Below, piece after piece: positions 8,788 to 16,122 of a stretch of DNA of 64,000 bases. The DNA is from Amarobacter sp035326025. GTDB lineage: Bacteria; Chloroflexota; Dehalococcoidia; Tepidiformales; Tepidiformaceae. The stretch lies in the NCBI GenBank assembly GCA_035326025.1, contig DAOKYT010000007.1, positions 4,239 through 68,238 of the forward strand, read 5' to 3'. Below the pieces are notes generated by a model, which did no database searches, was not told the origin of the DNA, and saw only the letters and a list, made by a program, of their open reading frames with translations. Both the position numbers and the translations under genes were made by a program. Position 1 is the first letter of the stretch, and every line of letters starts with the position of its first letter.

Positions 8788-10077
8788 GTGTCCCAACCCC
8801 ACTCATCCGAACTGCCAACGATCCAGGAGGTGAAGCTCGACCGGCGCGGTTTTCTTCGGAAAGCCGGCGTCCTGGGCGCCGCGCTACCGGTGGCGGGCGG
8901 AGTGCTCGCCGCGGCCTGCTACGAAGACCCTTCGGGCGCGAAGCTCGAATCGCCGGGCGTCGCCCCCGCGAATGTCCAGCCCAACCCGAGCCCGAACCCG
9001 GCCACACAGCCCGGCAACACGGAAACCGTGGCCGAGGAATGGAAGCAGATCGACGCCGACCACCAGGCGGGCGTGGTGAACTTCCTGAAGAACCAGAAGG
9101 AAGCGCTCACGGCGGGCCGCGGCAACCTCCCCCTCGAGCCCCGCATCGAAAACGGCGTGAAGGTCTGGGACCTGACCGTCGACGAACTCGACTGGGAAGT
9201 GGCTCCCGGCCAGGTGGAAAAGGCCCGCGGCTACAACAAGATGATCCCGGGGCCGATCCTTCGCGGCACCGTCGGCGACCGCGTGCGCATCAACGTGAAG
9301 AACAACCTGGAGCACAGCACCGCCGTCCACTGGCACGGCATCTACGTGCCAAACAGCCAGGACGGGGTGCCGTTCGTAACCCAGGACCCGATCCAGCCCG
9401 GGCAGACGTACACGTATGAGTTCACCCTGCGGAACTCCGGGTCGCACATGTACCACTCGCACCACGACTCGGCCGACCAGGTGAACCGCGGCCTGCTGGG
9501 GGCGTTCATCATCGAACCGGCGGATAAGTCGGCCTACCCGAAGTATGACCGCGAAGTCATCCTCATCCTCAACGACTCGCTCCTCGGCTTCACCGTCAAT
9601 GGGAAGGGCTTCCCCGCGACCGACGCGATCGTGGCCAAGAAGGGGGAGCGCCTGCTCGTGCGCTGGATGAACGAGGGGATGATGTACCACCCGATGCACC
9701 TGCACGGCATGGCCATGGAGGTGTTCGAGCGCGATGGTTACCCGGTGACGCCGCCCTACAAGTGCGACAACATCGATGTGGCGCCGGGCAGCCGCATGGA
9801 CTGCATCATCGAGTGTTTCGAGGCGGGGCTCTGGGCCTTCCACTGCCACGTGCTGAGCCATGCGGAGAACAAGTCCGGGTTCTTCGGCCTCGTCACCGTG
9901 CTCGCCATCGAGGACGAGAACTTCAAGGTGGCCGATATCCTGAGCCGGGTCGAGGCCCTCGATGTGCCCGATGCCCGGTTGCGGGTGTCGGCCGCCGGCG
10001 CGACTACGGGCCAGGACATCAAGACCAGCGCGAACGCCAAGGGCGCCTTCACGCTCTGGTGCGAGACGCAGGCGTAG
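8788..10077 (+). CDS. Secreted two-domain multicopper oxidase
   Basis: A 429-residue copper oxidase exported by the Tat pathway. The signal has twin arginines at about 19-20 (DRRGFLRKAG), a hydrophobic stretch and an LAAAC end that may be a weak lipobox. Two cupredoxin domains carry all four copper motifs: HWHG (181-184), HSHHD (about 223), HPMHLHG and HCHVLSHAENKSG. It should oxidise phenolic, metal or other small substrates and reduce O2. I start at GTG 8788, with AGGAGG eleven bases upstream, because the Tat motif then sits correctly; the frame opens from 8587. The substrate is not predictable. Confidence 0.88.
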   Translation: MSQPHSSELPTIQEVKLDRRGFLRKAGVLGAALPVAGGVLAAACYEDPSGAKLESPGVAPANVQPNPSPNPATQPGNTETVAEEWKQIDADHQAGVVNFLKNQKEALTAGRGNLPLEPRIENGVKVWDLTVDELDWEVAPGQVEKARGYNKMIPGPILRGTVGDRVRINVKNNLEHSTAVHWHGIYVPNSQDGVPFVTQDPIQPGQTYTYEFTLRNSGSHMYHSHHDSADQVNRGLLGAFIIEPADKSAYPKYDREVILILNDSLLGFTVNGKGFPATDAIVAKKGERLLVRWMNEGMMYHPMHLHGMAMEVFERDGYPVTPPYKCDNIDVAPGSRMDCIIECFEAGLWAFHCHVLSHAENKSGFFGLVTVLAIEDENFKVADILSRVEALDVPDARLRVSAAGATTGQDIKTSANAKGAFTLWCETQA

Positions 10078-10102
10078 CCCGCGACGCCGCTTCGAATCCG
10101 CG

Positions 10103-10133
10103 AAGGGCCAGCCCCTCCCGGAGCTGGCCCTTT
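10103..10133 (+). terminator. Rho-independent terminator after the multicopper oxidase gene
   Basis: Ten-base arms AAGGGCCAGC and GCTGGCCCTT enclose a ten-base loop and are followed by TTCG. It lies between convergent genes and could serve both, though neither side has a long T run. Confidence 0.7.
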
Positions 10134-10159
10134 CGTGCGAGCGCCGCGGGAGGGGAGTG

Positions 10160-11335
10160 CTAGACGGCCTCGAGCAGGATCGCGTCGCCCTGGCCGGTGC
10201 CGGAGCAGATGGCGCCGATGGCGTACCTGCCGCCGGTTTCCTGGAGCTGGTAGGCGAGGGTGAGCACGAGCCGCGCCCCGCTGGCCCCGATGGGGTGGCC
10301 CATCGCCACGGAGCCGCCATGGCGGTTCACCCGCCCGGGATCCCAGCCCAGCTCCTGCCCACAGATGAGCGGCACACACGCGAATGCCTCGTTCACTTCG
10401 ATGGCCGCCATGTCATCGATCGAGAGGCCGGTCCTGGCGAGCACCTTGCGGATGGCATGAGCGGACGCGACGGGGAACTCGCGCGGAAGGCCCGCCGATT
10501 CGGACCAGGCGGCGATGCGGGCCAGCGGCTTTGCGCCCAGGCGCGCCGCTTCCTGTTCCGAGGCGATGAGCACGATCGCCGCGCCGTCGTTCACTCCGGG
10601 GGCGTTGCCGGCCGTAATCGCCTTCGTCCCGTAGACGGTGTTGATCCGCCCAAGGCGCTCGACGGTGGAGTTTGGCCGGGGGCTTTCGTCCTTTGCCAGG
10701 GCGATGTGATTGGGGTCACGCTTGTTGGGCACGGGCGTGATTTCGCGTTCGAAGTAGCCGGATTCGTGGGCGGCGCCCCAGCGGCGCTGGCTGAGGACTG
10801 ACCACTCGTCCATCTCCTCGCGGGAGACTTCGCGCTGGGCGGCCATGTCGTCGGCCTGGTTGGCCATGTGGACATCGTCGAAGGCGCACCAGAGCCCATC
10901 GAAGACCATGCCATCGACCAGGGTCTTGTTGCCCATGCGCGCGCCCCAGCGGGTGTGGGTGTCGTAGTAGGGGACGTTGCTCATCGATTCCATGCCACCG
11001 GCGATGACCAGGCGGTTCTCTCCGGAGCGGATGAGCCCCGCGGCAAGCGTCACGGCGCGCATGCCGCTGCCGCAGACCTTGTTGATGAGCGTGCTCGGCG
11101 TGGTGGCGGGGAGCCCACCGCCGATGAGCGCCTGGCGGCTGGGCAGCTGCCCCGCCCCCGCCTGGAGCACCTGCCCCAGGACCACGTTATCGATTGCCGC
11201 GGGATCGAGCTGGTTCCGTTCGAGCAGGCGGCGGATGAGGAGGGCGCCGAGGTCGGCGGCGCGGTGCTCTTTCAGCGCTCCACCGAACTTGCCCCATGGG
11301 GTGCGGGTGGCATCGATGATCAGGGCATCACTCAC
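10160..11335 (-). CDS. Acetyl-CoA C-acetyltransferase (thiolase)
   Basis: A 391-residue thiolase, the usual length. Catalytic residues are present: the acyl-accepting Cys in NKVCGSGM, NEAFA, the His in GHPIGASGAR, and the proton-donor Cys in CSGTGQGDA. It condenses two acetyl-CoA or cleaves 3-ketoacyl-CoA, in fatty-acid oxidation or polyhydroxybutyrate-type routes. I start at GTG 11335, where TACGCT lies seven bases upstream and homology begins; the frame stays open further 5' without meaning. Confidence 0.92.
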   Translation of the reverse strand: MSDALIIDATRTPWGKFGGALKEHRAADLGALLIRRLLERNQLDPAAIDNVVLGQVLQAGAGQLPSRQALIGGGLPATTPSTLINKVCGSGMRAVTLAAGLIRSGENRLVIAGGMESMSNVPYYDTHTRWGARMGNKTLVDGMVFDGLWCAFDDVHMANQADDMAAQREVSREEMDEWSVLSQRRWGAAHESGYFEREITPVPNKRDPNHIALAKDESPRPNSTVERLGRINTVYGTKAITAGNAPGVNDGAAIVLIASEQEAARLGAKPLARIAAWSESAGLPREFPVASAHAIRKVLARTGLSIDDMAAIEVNEAFACVPLICGQELGWDPGRVNRHGGSVAMGHPIGASGARLVLTLAYQLQETGGRYAIGAICSGTGQGDAILLEAV

Positions 11336-11582
11336 GCCACCGAGCGTAGCCGATTGCCCTCCGGGGGTACAGGAACGCGCGCTCCAGGGCCTTGGCTTCG
11401 CAGGCCACGAAGTTCGCATCCACCTTGCCGATGCACACGGCCTGGACGTTGTTGGGCCGCGCATGCCGCTCGTCGCCGCTTTCGAAGAGCGGGCTGGAGC
11501 GGACCTGGAGCCCAGCGGGCGTGGGCGTGGCGATCCCCGTGCAGGCCGCCGGGATGCCGGCGCCGTCATCGGTCTTCAGCAA
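11328..11582 (-). CDS. Possible small gene upstream of thiolase, unrecognised
   Basis: An 84-codon frame with almost every third position G or C, which is the signature of real genes in this window. It begins at a TTG (11582) with no obvious ribosome site and no ATG nearby, and ends inside the thiolase start region. The middle reads like folded protein (NVQAVCIGKVDANFVACEAKAL). It may be a small protein or the 3' remnant of a larger gene. I do not recognise the family. Confidence 0.35.
   Translation of the reverse strand: MLKTDDGAGIPAACTGIATPTPAGLQVRSSPLFESGDERHARPNNVQAVCIGKVDANFVACEAKALERAFLYPRRAIGYARWRE
11343..11348 (-). promoter_or_regulatory. -10 box, probable leaderless promoter of the thiolase gene
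   Basis: TACGCT on the minus strand is seven bases before GTG 11335. It lies at the 3' end of a possible small upstream gene, so if that gene is real the promoter is inside it. Confidence 0.45.
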
Positions 11583-11610
11583 GGCGCGGGCTCCGCTCCC
11601 ATGCCCCAGG

Positions 11611-11635
11611 CCCGCCGGGGATGAGCCCCGGCGGG
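11611..11635. other. Perfect 10-bp intergenic hairpin
   Basis: CCCGCCGGGG and CCCCGGCGGG flank a five-base loop. There is no T run on either side, so it is not a classical terminator. It lies between the divergent possible small gene and the promoter of the 36-residue gene. Confidence 0.5.
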
Positions 11636-11661
11636 AATTAACGGAAAGGAGCCGGGCACCC

Positions 11662-11667
11662 TATACT
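11662..11667 (+). promoter_or_regulatory. -10 box of the 36-residue membrane protein gene
   Basis: TATACT, with TTAACG 18 bases upstream as a plausible -35 (11638-11643). The implied leader is about 50 bases and contains the GGAGGT ribosome site of the small gene. Confidence 0.6.
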
Positions 11668-11724
11668 GGCCGGGCCCGGCCAGCGGATGAGAGCGGCCGG
11701 ACCGGTAACTGGAGGTCTCCCATC

Positions 11725-11835
11725 ATGAAGAGGTTCCTGGGCATCTTTGCCATCCTGGGCGCGCTCGTTGGCGCCGTGGTGTTCTGGCGGCGCAGCCAGG
11801 ACGACGACGAATTCCTCGACGAGGAGCTCGACTAG
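11725..11835 (+). CDS. 36-residue single-pass membrane protein
   Basis: A very small protein: MKR, a hydrophobic segment of about 18 residues (LGIFAILGALVGAVVFW), then a basic pair and a highly acidic tail (DDDEFLDEELD). GGAGGT lies eight bases before the ATG and a TATACT promoter lies upstream, so expression is credible despite the size. The topology is probably N-in or N-out single pass with an acidic tail. It precedes the ketosynthase-fold gene by less than 40 bases. Function unknown. Confidence 0.65.
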   Translation: MKRFLGIFAILGALVGAVVFWRRSQDDDEFLDEELD

Positions 11836-11872
11836 CCTGGCCGCCCCCGGAAAGAGCCCCGGCATCACTCCG

Positions 11873-12994
11873 GTGGTCACCGGCTATGGCGCCGTCTCGG
11901 CTGCCGGGGCCGGCGTCGATGCGTTCTGGGCGGGCCTCGTCGCGGGGAGCCCGGCCGGGGCTTCATGGTCACCTGATGAAGCCGGGCCGTCCTTCTTCGC
12001 GGCGGCTATCGGCGATGAGTACCGCCCGAACCGCAACATCCCGCGCAACCTGGTCCACTTCCTCGACCGGGGGTCGCTCATCGCCCTCGATGCGGCGCTC
12101 CAGGCGCTCGATGCGGCGGGGCTGGGCGCGGGCGCGGGTGATGCGCGCCGGTTCGCGGTCGCCGATGGCCTGCCCTACCGGGCCCCGGGCCAGCCAGCCA
12201 TTTTCGTACCCTACGGCCACCTGGTGGCGCGCGCGCTTGGCGTGCGGGGTCCGGCAGTTTCGCTGGCCGGGGCCGAGGCGAGCGGCGCCCTGGCGGTAGC
12301 GGCCGCGGCGCGCATCGTTGCCCGGGGCGACGCCGATGTGGTGGTCGCCGGCGCGGGGCAGGGGTTGCAGCGGCCGCTCCTCGAGCACCTCGCGAGCCAG
12401 GGTGCCAGCGGCGCGCCCGCCCGGCCCTTCGATGCGGCCCATGCCGGCTTCGTACCCGCCGAGGGCGCGGCCTACCTGGTGATCGAATCGGAGCAACACG
12501 CGGCCGAACGTGGGGCGACCGCGCTGGCGCGCATCGCCGGCATCGGCGAGGTGTTCGATTCGGTAGCGGAACCGCTCGCCCTGAGCGATGCCACCGAGGC
12601 CGGCCGGACCATGCAGGCGGCACTGGGCAATGCCGGGTACCTCCAGAACCAGGTCGACCTGTTCGTCGCCGGGGCCGATGGCCGGCTGGCCTGCGACTTC
12701 GCCGATGGCTACGGCGCGCTGCGCACCTTCGGCAGACATGCCTACTTCGCGGGTGTGACCACCATCGCCGGGAGCGCTGGGCAGGCCCTCGCGGCGAGCG
12801 GGCCGCTCTCGCTGGTGGCAGCCCTGGAGGCGATGCGGCGCCAGGAGGTTTTCCCCATCGCCGGGTTCGAGACGCCCGAGAAGGACCTCGATCTCGCCTA
12901 CGTGAAGAGTGCCCGCGCCGAGCGGGTCGACTGTGTGATGGTGAGCGCGATGGGCGTGGGCGGCACCAACGTGGTCTTCCTGCTTACCCGCTGA
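11873..12994 (+). CDS. Ketosynthase-fold protein lacking catalytic residues
   Basis: About 373 residues with the beta-ketoacyl-ACP synthase (thiolase-like) fold: the opening VVTGYGAVSAAG, the middle QPAIFVPYGHLVARALG, and the closing SAMGVGGTNVVFLL, which matches the family GFGGTN motif. The nucleophile region reads SLAGAEASGA where KAS enzymes have a Cys. The two His positions read VAGADGR and AGSAGQALAASG. It therefore cannot perform the usual Claisen condensation and may be a chain-length-factor-like partner or decarboxylase remnant. The start is uncertain: GTG 11873 is where homology begins, with no good ribosome site. Confidence 0.7.
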   Translation: MVTGYGAVSAAGAGVDAFWAGLVAGSPAGASWSPDEAGPSFFAAAIGDEYRPNRNIPRNLVHFLDRGSLIALDAALQALDAAGLGAGAGDARRFAVADGLPYRAPGQPAIFVPYGHLVARALGVRGPAVSLAGAEASGALAVAAAARIVARGDADVVVAGAGQGLQRPLLEHLASQGASGAPARPFDAAHAGFVPAEGAAYLVIESEQHAAERGATALARIAGIGEVFDSVAEPLALSDATEAGRTMQAALGNAGYLQNQVDLFVAGADGRLACDFADGYGALRTFGRHAYFAGVTTIAGSAGQALAASGPLSLVAALEAMRRQEVFPIAGFETPEKDLDLAYVKSARAERVDCVMVSAMGVGGTNVVFLLTR

Positions 12995-13288
12995 TCAGCG
13001 CGCCGGCGCGGGGCCCGGAAGCCCGGGCGGAAGCGCCCGACCGGGACGTCGACTGCGGGGCCGGCATGACGACGGCATGGGGGCCGCGAGTGCCGGGGCG
13101 GGGACAATCCCGGTCAGAACGGCAACACCCGAACCCTGATTCAACAGCCACGTCCAGCGGTCCTCGCGGGGCAACCGCGCTCGCAGGCTGGCGCGGACGA
13201 ATCCCGCGCGCCCGCGGCCCGGGCGCGCGATCACCGGGAAATTGCGCAGCTGGTTGATCCGTATGTTTCCGGTAGGGTGGCCAGGCGG
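12995..13288. other. Intergenic stretch, no gene recognised
   Basis: About 300 bases between the ketosynthase-fold gene and the MBL-fold gene. I see no convincing protein, RNA or terminator here. The right end carries the TACCAT promoter of the next gene. Confidence 0.4.
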
Positions 13289-13294
13289 TACCAT
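13289..13294 (+). promoter_or_regulatory. -10 box, leaderless promoter of the MBL-fold gene
   Basis: TACCAT followed by exactly six bases and GTG 13301. This is the same hexamer and the same spacing as at the first gene of the window. Confidence 0.6.
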
Positions 13295-13300
13295 CGGCGA

Positions 13301-13924
13301 GTGCCAGTAGAGATTACGTACCTCGGCCGCACCTGCTTCCGGCTCAAGGGCCGCGATCGCACCGTCATCACCGATCCCTGCCCCCCGGAAAGCGGGTTCG
13401 TGATCGGCAAGCAGACCGCCGACATCGTGACGGTGAGCCGGCGCGACGACCCCGGCTACAGCTACACCCGGGCGATTAGCGGGGATCCCATGGTGCTCGA
13501 CGCGCCGGGCGAGTACGACATCGGCGGCGTCCTGGTGACGGGGATCGCCACGAAGCGGCCCGACGGGACCAGGAACGTCGTCTTCATCTGCGAGATCGAC
13601 GGGATCCGCATCGGCCACCTGGGCCTCCCGGCAACACTCGCGTTCGAGGAACTGAAGGATGTCGACGTGCTCCTGCTACCGGTAGGCGGGGGGAATTCCC
13701 TCCAGCCAAACCAGGCCGCCGACCTGATGACGCGGATCGAGCCGCGCATCGCCATCCCGATGAACTACAAGGCCGGCGGCGAGACGCTCGACCTGGAGCC
13801 CCTGGAGAAGTTCCTGAAGGAGACGGGCTCGAAGCCCGAGCCCCAGCCGCGGATCAGTGTGAGCCGGAGCAGCCTTCCGGCCGACCTGACGGTTATGGTG
13901 CTCGAACCGAAGCTGCTGAGCTGA
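13301..13924 (+). CDS. MBL-fold protein with degenerate metal-binding motifs
   Basis: A 207-residue protein of the short metallo-beta-lactamase-fold family related to UPF0173/UlaG-like hydrolases. The fold markers are present: TYLGRTCFRLKG at the start, DVLLLPVGGG, and EPRIAIPMNYK near the end. The zinc motif HxHxDH is replaced by a VSRRDDPGYS stretch, the usual HLGD reads HLGL, and PMHY reads PMNY. At least four ligands are therefore missing and hydrolase activity is doubtful. I start at GTG 13301 because of homology and the -10 box. It is convergent with tetR. Confidence 0.75.
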   Translation: MPVEITYLGRTCFRLKGRDRTVITDPCPPESGFVIGKQTADIVTVSRRDDPGYSYTRAISGDPMVLDAPGEYDIGGVLVTGIATKRPDGTRNVVFICEIDGIRIGHLGLPATLAFEELKDVDVLLLPVGGGNSLQPNQAADLMTRIEPRIAIPMNYKAGGETLDLEPLEKFLKETGSKPEPQPRISVSRSSLPADLTVMVLEPKLLS

Positions 13925-13942
13925 CCTCCGCCGGGGGCGCAA

Positions 13943-13977
13943 GAAAAACGAGAACGCCCCTCTTGCGTGGGGCGTTC
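13943..13977 (-). terminator. Terminator of the TetR gene
   Basis: Nine-base arms GAACGCCCC and GGGGCGTTC with an eight-base loop. On the minus strand it is followed by TCGTTTTTCT, a good T run. It could also slow plus-strand transcription from the MBL-fold gene. Confidence 0.75.
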
Positions 13978-14000
13978 CGTGTTGGAAACGGGACGTGCAG

Positions 14001-14606
14001 TCAGGGCCGGGGGTTGCCGGCGAACGCCCGCCTGATGAGGACGTGGAGAGCCGCCAGCTGCGCGTCGGTATCAACGCCGGGCATGATGAACTTCATCACG
14101 CGCGCCCCCCAGTAGAAGCTGTAGAGGGCTTCGGCGATCGCGTGGATGTCGACACCTTCGGGGGCCGGGCCGAACTGGCGCTCCAGCAGGAACACGATGC
14201 CGGCGCGGACCTTCTCGAACTCCTCCCTGAACTCGCCACGGGCAGCGGCGCTGCCCTCGCGGACGGCGATGAGGGCGCGTTCGAAGAAGAGCTGGGTGTC
14301 GGTGCCGCACCCGGCGGTGTTGAGTTCGGCGAAGGTGAGCCGGGAGAGTTCCTCGAAGGAGAGTTCGGTGCTGGCCGGGTCTTTCCAGGCGTGCTTGACG
14401 GACTCATTCGAGACATCCAGGCAGCCGCGGGCAAGCTCATCCTTGTTTTCGAAATAGCGATAGATGGCTCCGGGCGATATCCCCGCCTCGGCGGCGATTT
14501 CCGCCATGGTGGCCGCCGCGATGCCCTTCCGGGAAAAGATCTTCGTCGCGGCGGCCAGGATACTCTGGCGGCGCGCTTCGAGGTGCGCCTCGGATACTCG
14601 GGCCAT
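14001..14606 (-). CDS. TetR-family transcriptional regulator
   Basis: A 201-residue repressor. The N-terminal HTH (about 10-56) has the family pattern ILAAATKIFSRKGIAAATM and GISPGAIYRYFENKDEL. The C-terminal ligand domain is typical in length. It lies four bases behind a small coiled-coil gene, and a 17-bp palindrome precedes that gene, so autorepression is likely. The divergent neighbour is the secreted matrixin, which may also be controlled from the shared 160-bp region. Confidence 0.9.
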   Translation of the reverse strand: MARVSEAHLEARRQSILAAATKIFSRKGIAAATMAEIAAEAGISPGAIYRYFENKDELARGCLDVSNESVKHAWKDPASTELSFEELSRLTFAELNTAGCGTDTQLFFERALIAVREGSAAARGEFREEFEKVRAGIVFLLERQFGPAPEGVDIHAIAEALYSFYWGARVMKFIMPGVDTDAQLAALHVLIRRAFAGNPRP

Positions 14607-14610
14607 CGGC

Positions 14611-14784
14611 CTAGTGCGCTTTGGGCGAGAGTGCCGGCAGGACCTGCAGTCTTCCGCGCGCGGCCTTGAGCGCCCGCTCCAGGCGTTCGACCCGGGCGAT
14701 CTGGCTCCAGGCCATCCGCTGGTTGATCTGCGTCTCAAGCACCTTCAGTTCCAGCTGGCGCGCGTTCGCGAGTTCGGGAAGCAT
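14611..14784 (-). CDS. 57-residue helical protein in operon with TetR
   Basis: A short protein that is almost entirely one predicted helix with regular Leu/Arg spacing (a likely coiled coil, about 5-50). AGGAGG lies seven bases before the ATG at 14784, which sets the start. Only four bases separate it from tetR. It could modulate the regulator or be a small structural protein; I do not recognise a family. Confidence 0.6.
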   Translation of the reverse strand: MLPELANARQLELKVLETQINQRMAWSQIARVERLERALKAARGRLQVLPALSPKAH

Positions 14785-14796
14785 GCGGTTCCTCCT

Positions 14797-14840
14797 GTGA
14801 ATGACTAAACGTTCATTCACTGAATGAATAGTCGTTCACT
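14797..14840. promoter_or_regulatory. TetR-type operator palindrome
   Basis: The core TTCATTCACTGAATGAA (14812-14828) is a perfect 17-bp palindrome. It is nested in a larger imperfect one running from GTGAATGACTA on the left to TAGTCGTTCAC on the right. It sits just upstream of the coiled-coil/tetR unit, where a bound repressor would block the promoter. The related half-sites may be a second overlapping site. Confidence 0.75.
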
Positions 14841-14940
14841 TTGCCCGCCCTGTCAACCCCGCCGCGGTAGCAGTTGTGTGAACTTGCCGGCACGGGCCCC
14901 GCCGGTGACGCGACATTGGCGCGGGGCCGCCCGCCAATGC

Positions 14941-14946
14941 CACACT
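14941..14946 (+). promoter_or_regulatory. -10-like box before the matrixin gene
   Basis: CACACT followed by six bases and GTG 14953. It fits the leaderless spacing seen elsewhere but differs from TANNNT at the first base. Confidence 0.35.
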
Positions 14947-14952
14947 GGGCCG

Positions 14953-15897
14953 GTGCGACGGTGCCCCGGCCGCTGGCTGCCCGTGTTCGCCGCGGCCATG
15001 GGCCTGGCGCTGGCGCTGCTCGCCCTCCGGGGCAACCCCGCCCCGGCGGCGGCCGGCATCTCCTTCCCGGTCCGGGAAGTCCGCCTCTCGCTGCTGGTGC
15101 CCTCGGGCGGAGGGTTCGAGTCCGTGGAGATCACGATGTTCGCGCTCGACGACGGCTCCACGCCGATCGGCCAGCGCATCGCCGAAGGGCGGGCGGCGAT
15201 GCTCGCGCGGTTCCCCGGGGCCATCGAACGGGACCCGGCGGAAGTTGAGGCGCAGTTCAAGATCTTCGGGATCCGCTGGCCCGGACGGTTCGCGACCTGG
15301 CTCTACAACCCCGAGGGCGGGCCGCCCTCGATGCCCGCGGACACGGCACTCGCCGCCATCCAGGCCGGCGCTGGCGGCTGGACAAACGCGGGGGGCACGG
15401 GCTGGCACTTCGACTACCTCAGCACCACCTCCACCCCGGCGGGCTGCAACGGCGTGCCAGAGGCCGTCCCCCGCGACGGGCTGAACGTGGTGGGCTGGGG
15501 GCACATCGCCGGGGGCTACCTGGGCTATTCGTGCTGGTGGCGCAGCTCCACGCTGGTCGAAGGCACCCCCTACTTCGAGGCGATCGAGTTCGACATCATT
15601 TTCGAGCCGCTCTTCCCCTACACCAGCCCGTCACTCCGGGCGCTTGCGCATCACGAGTTCGGTCACGCGCTGGGCCTCGACCACACCGAGGCCCCCTGCC
15701 CCGGCCAGGCGATGTGCCCGGGCGAGGACGCGATGATCTACATTTCGCCGCAGCCCGACGACCTGAACGGCCTGGTCGCGCTCTATGGGCTCGCGCCGGC
15801 GCCCCCGTCCCCGGCGCCCACCACGGCGCCCACGGCCACGAGCACCGTCCCGGGGCTGACCCGGCGGGTGGCGCTGCCGCTCCTCGCACGCGACTGA
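14953..15897 (+). CDS. Secreted matrixin-type zinc metalloprotease
   Basis: About 314 residues. The N-terminus is a signal peptide (basic VRRCPGRW, then about 15 hydrophobic residues). The zinc site HEFGHALGLDH lies near residue 235 (HExxHxxGxxH), with a Met-turn region DAMIYIS behind it, as in metzincins. The C-terminus has a Pro/Thr linker and ends RRVALPLLARD, a tail type I associate with secreted Chloroflexota proteins. It probably cleaves extracellular proteins. The start is GTG 14953, where the signal peptide begins. It is divergent from the tetR unit. Confidence 0.8.
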   Translation: MRRCPGRWLPVFAAAMGLALALLALRGNPAPAAAGISFPVREVRLSLLVPSGGGFESVEITMFALDDGSTPIGQRIAEGRAAMLARFPGAIERDPAEVEAQFKIFGIRWPGRFATWLYNPEGGPPSMPADTALAAIQAGAGGWTNAGGTGWHFDYLSTTSTPAGCNGVPEAVPRDGLNVVGWGHIAGGYLGYSCWWRSSTLVEGTPYFEAIEFDIIFEPLFPYTSPSLRALAHHEFGHALGLDHTEAPCPGQAMCPGEDAMIYISPQPDDLNGLVALYGLAPAPPSPAPTTAPTATSTVPGLTRRVALPLLARD

Positions 15898-15916
15898 CGC
15901 GGGCGGCTGGCGCGGC

Positions 15917-15922
15917 TACACT
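15917..15922 (+). promoter_or_regulatory. Surviving -10 box before the dienelactone hydrolase remnant
   Basis: TACACT, 36 bases before the in-frame ATG at 15958. A GGGAG ribosome-like site lies between them. It may be the original promoter of the now truncated gene. Confidence 0.35.
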
Positions 15923-15924
15923 GC

Positions 15925-16122
15925 GTGTCCACTCATCCACGGGAGCGTTGTCCCCTCATGTGCTTCGCCCACGACGCCATGAACGCCGCCGGGTTGAAGA
16001 ACGAGGTGGTCATCTACGATGGCGCGCCACACTCATTCTTCGACCGCGCCTTCGAGCAGTACGCGAAGGCGAGCGAGGGCGCCTGGCGGCGGATGCTCGC
16101 CTTCATCGAGGCCAACCGCTAA
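15925..16122 (+). pseudogene. Truncated dienelactone hydrolase (C-terminal fragment)
   Basis: About 50 residues match the end of dienelactone hydrolase-family enzymes: VVIYDGAPHSFFDR, containing the catalytic His, then the terminal helix. The N-terminal 170-200 residues with the nucleophile Cys and Asp are absent. What precedes it is a promoter-like region, so an internal deletion appears to have joined the 5' end to the 3' end. Its stop overlaps the stop of the convergent PBP gene. Confidence 0.65.

Noticed and set aside
11611..11635. Strong hairpin considered as a terminator
   Set aside because: No T run on either strand and no gene ends close to it; kept only as a structural feature.
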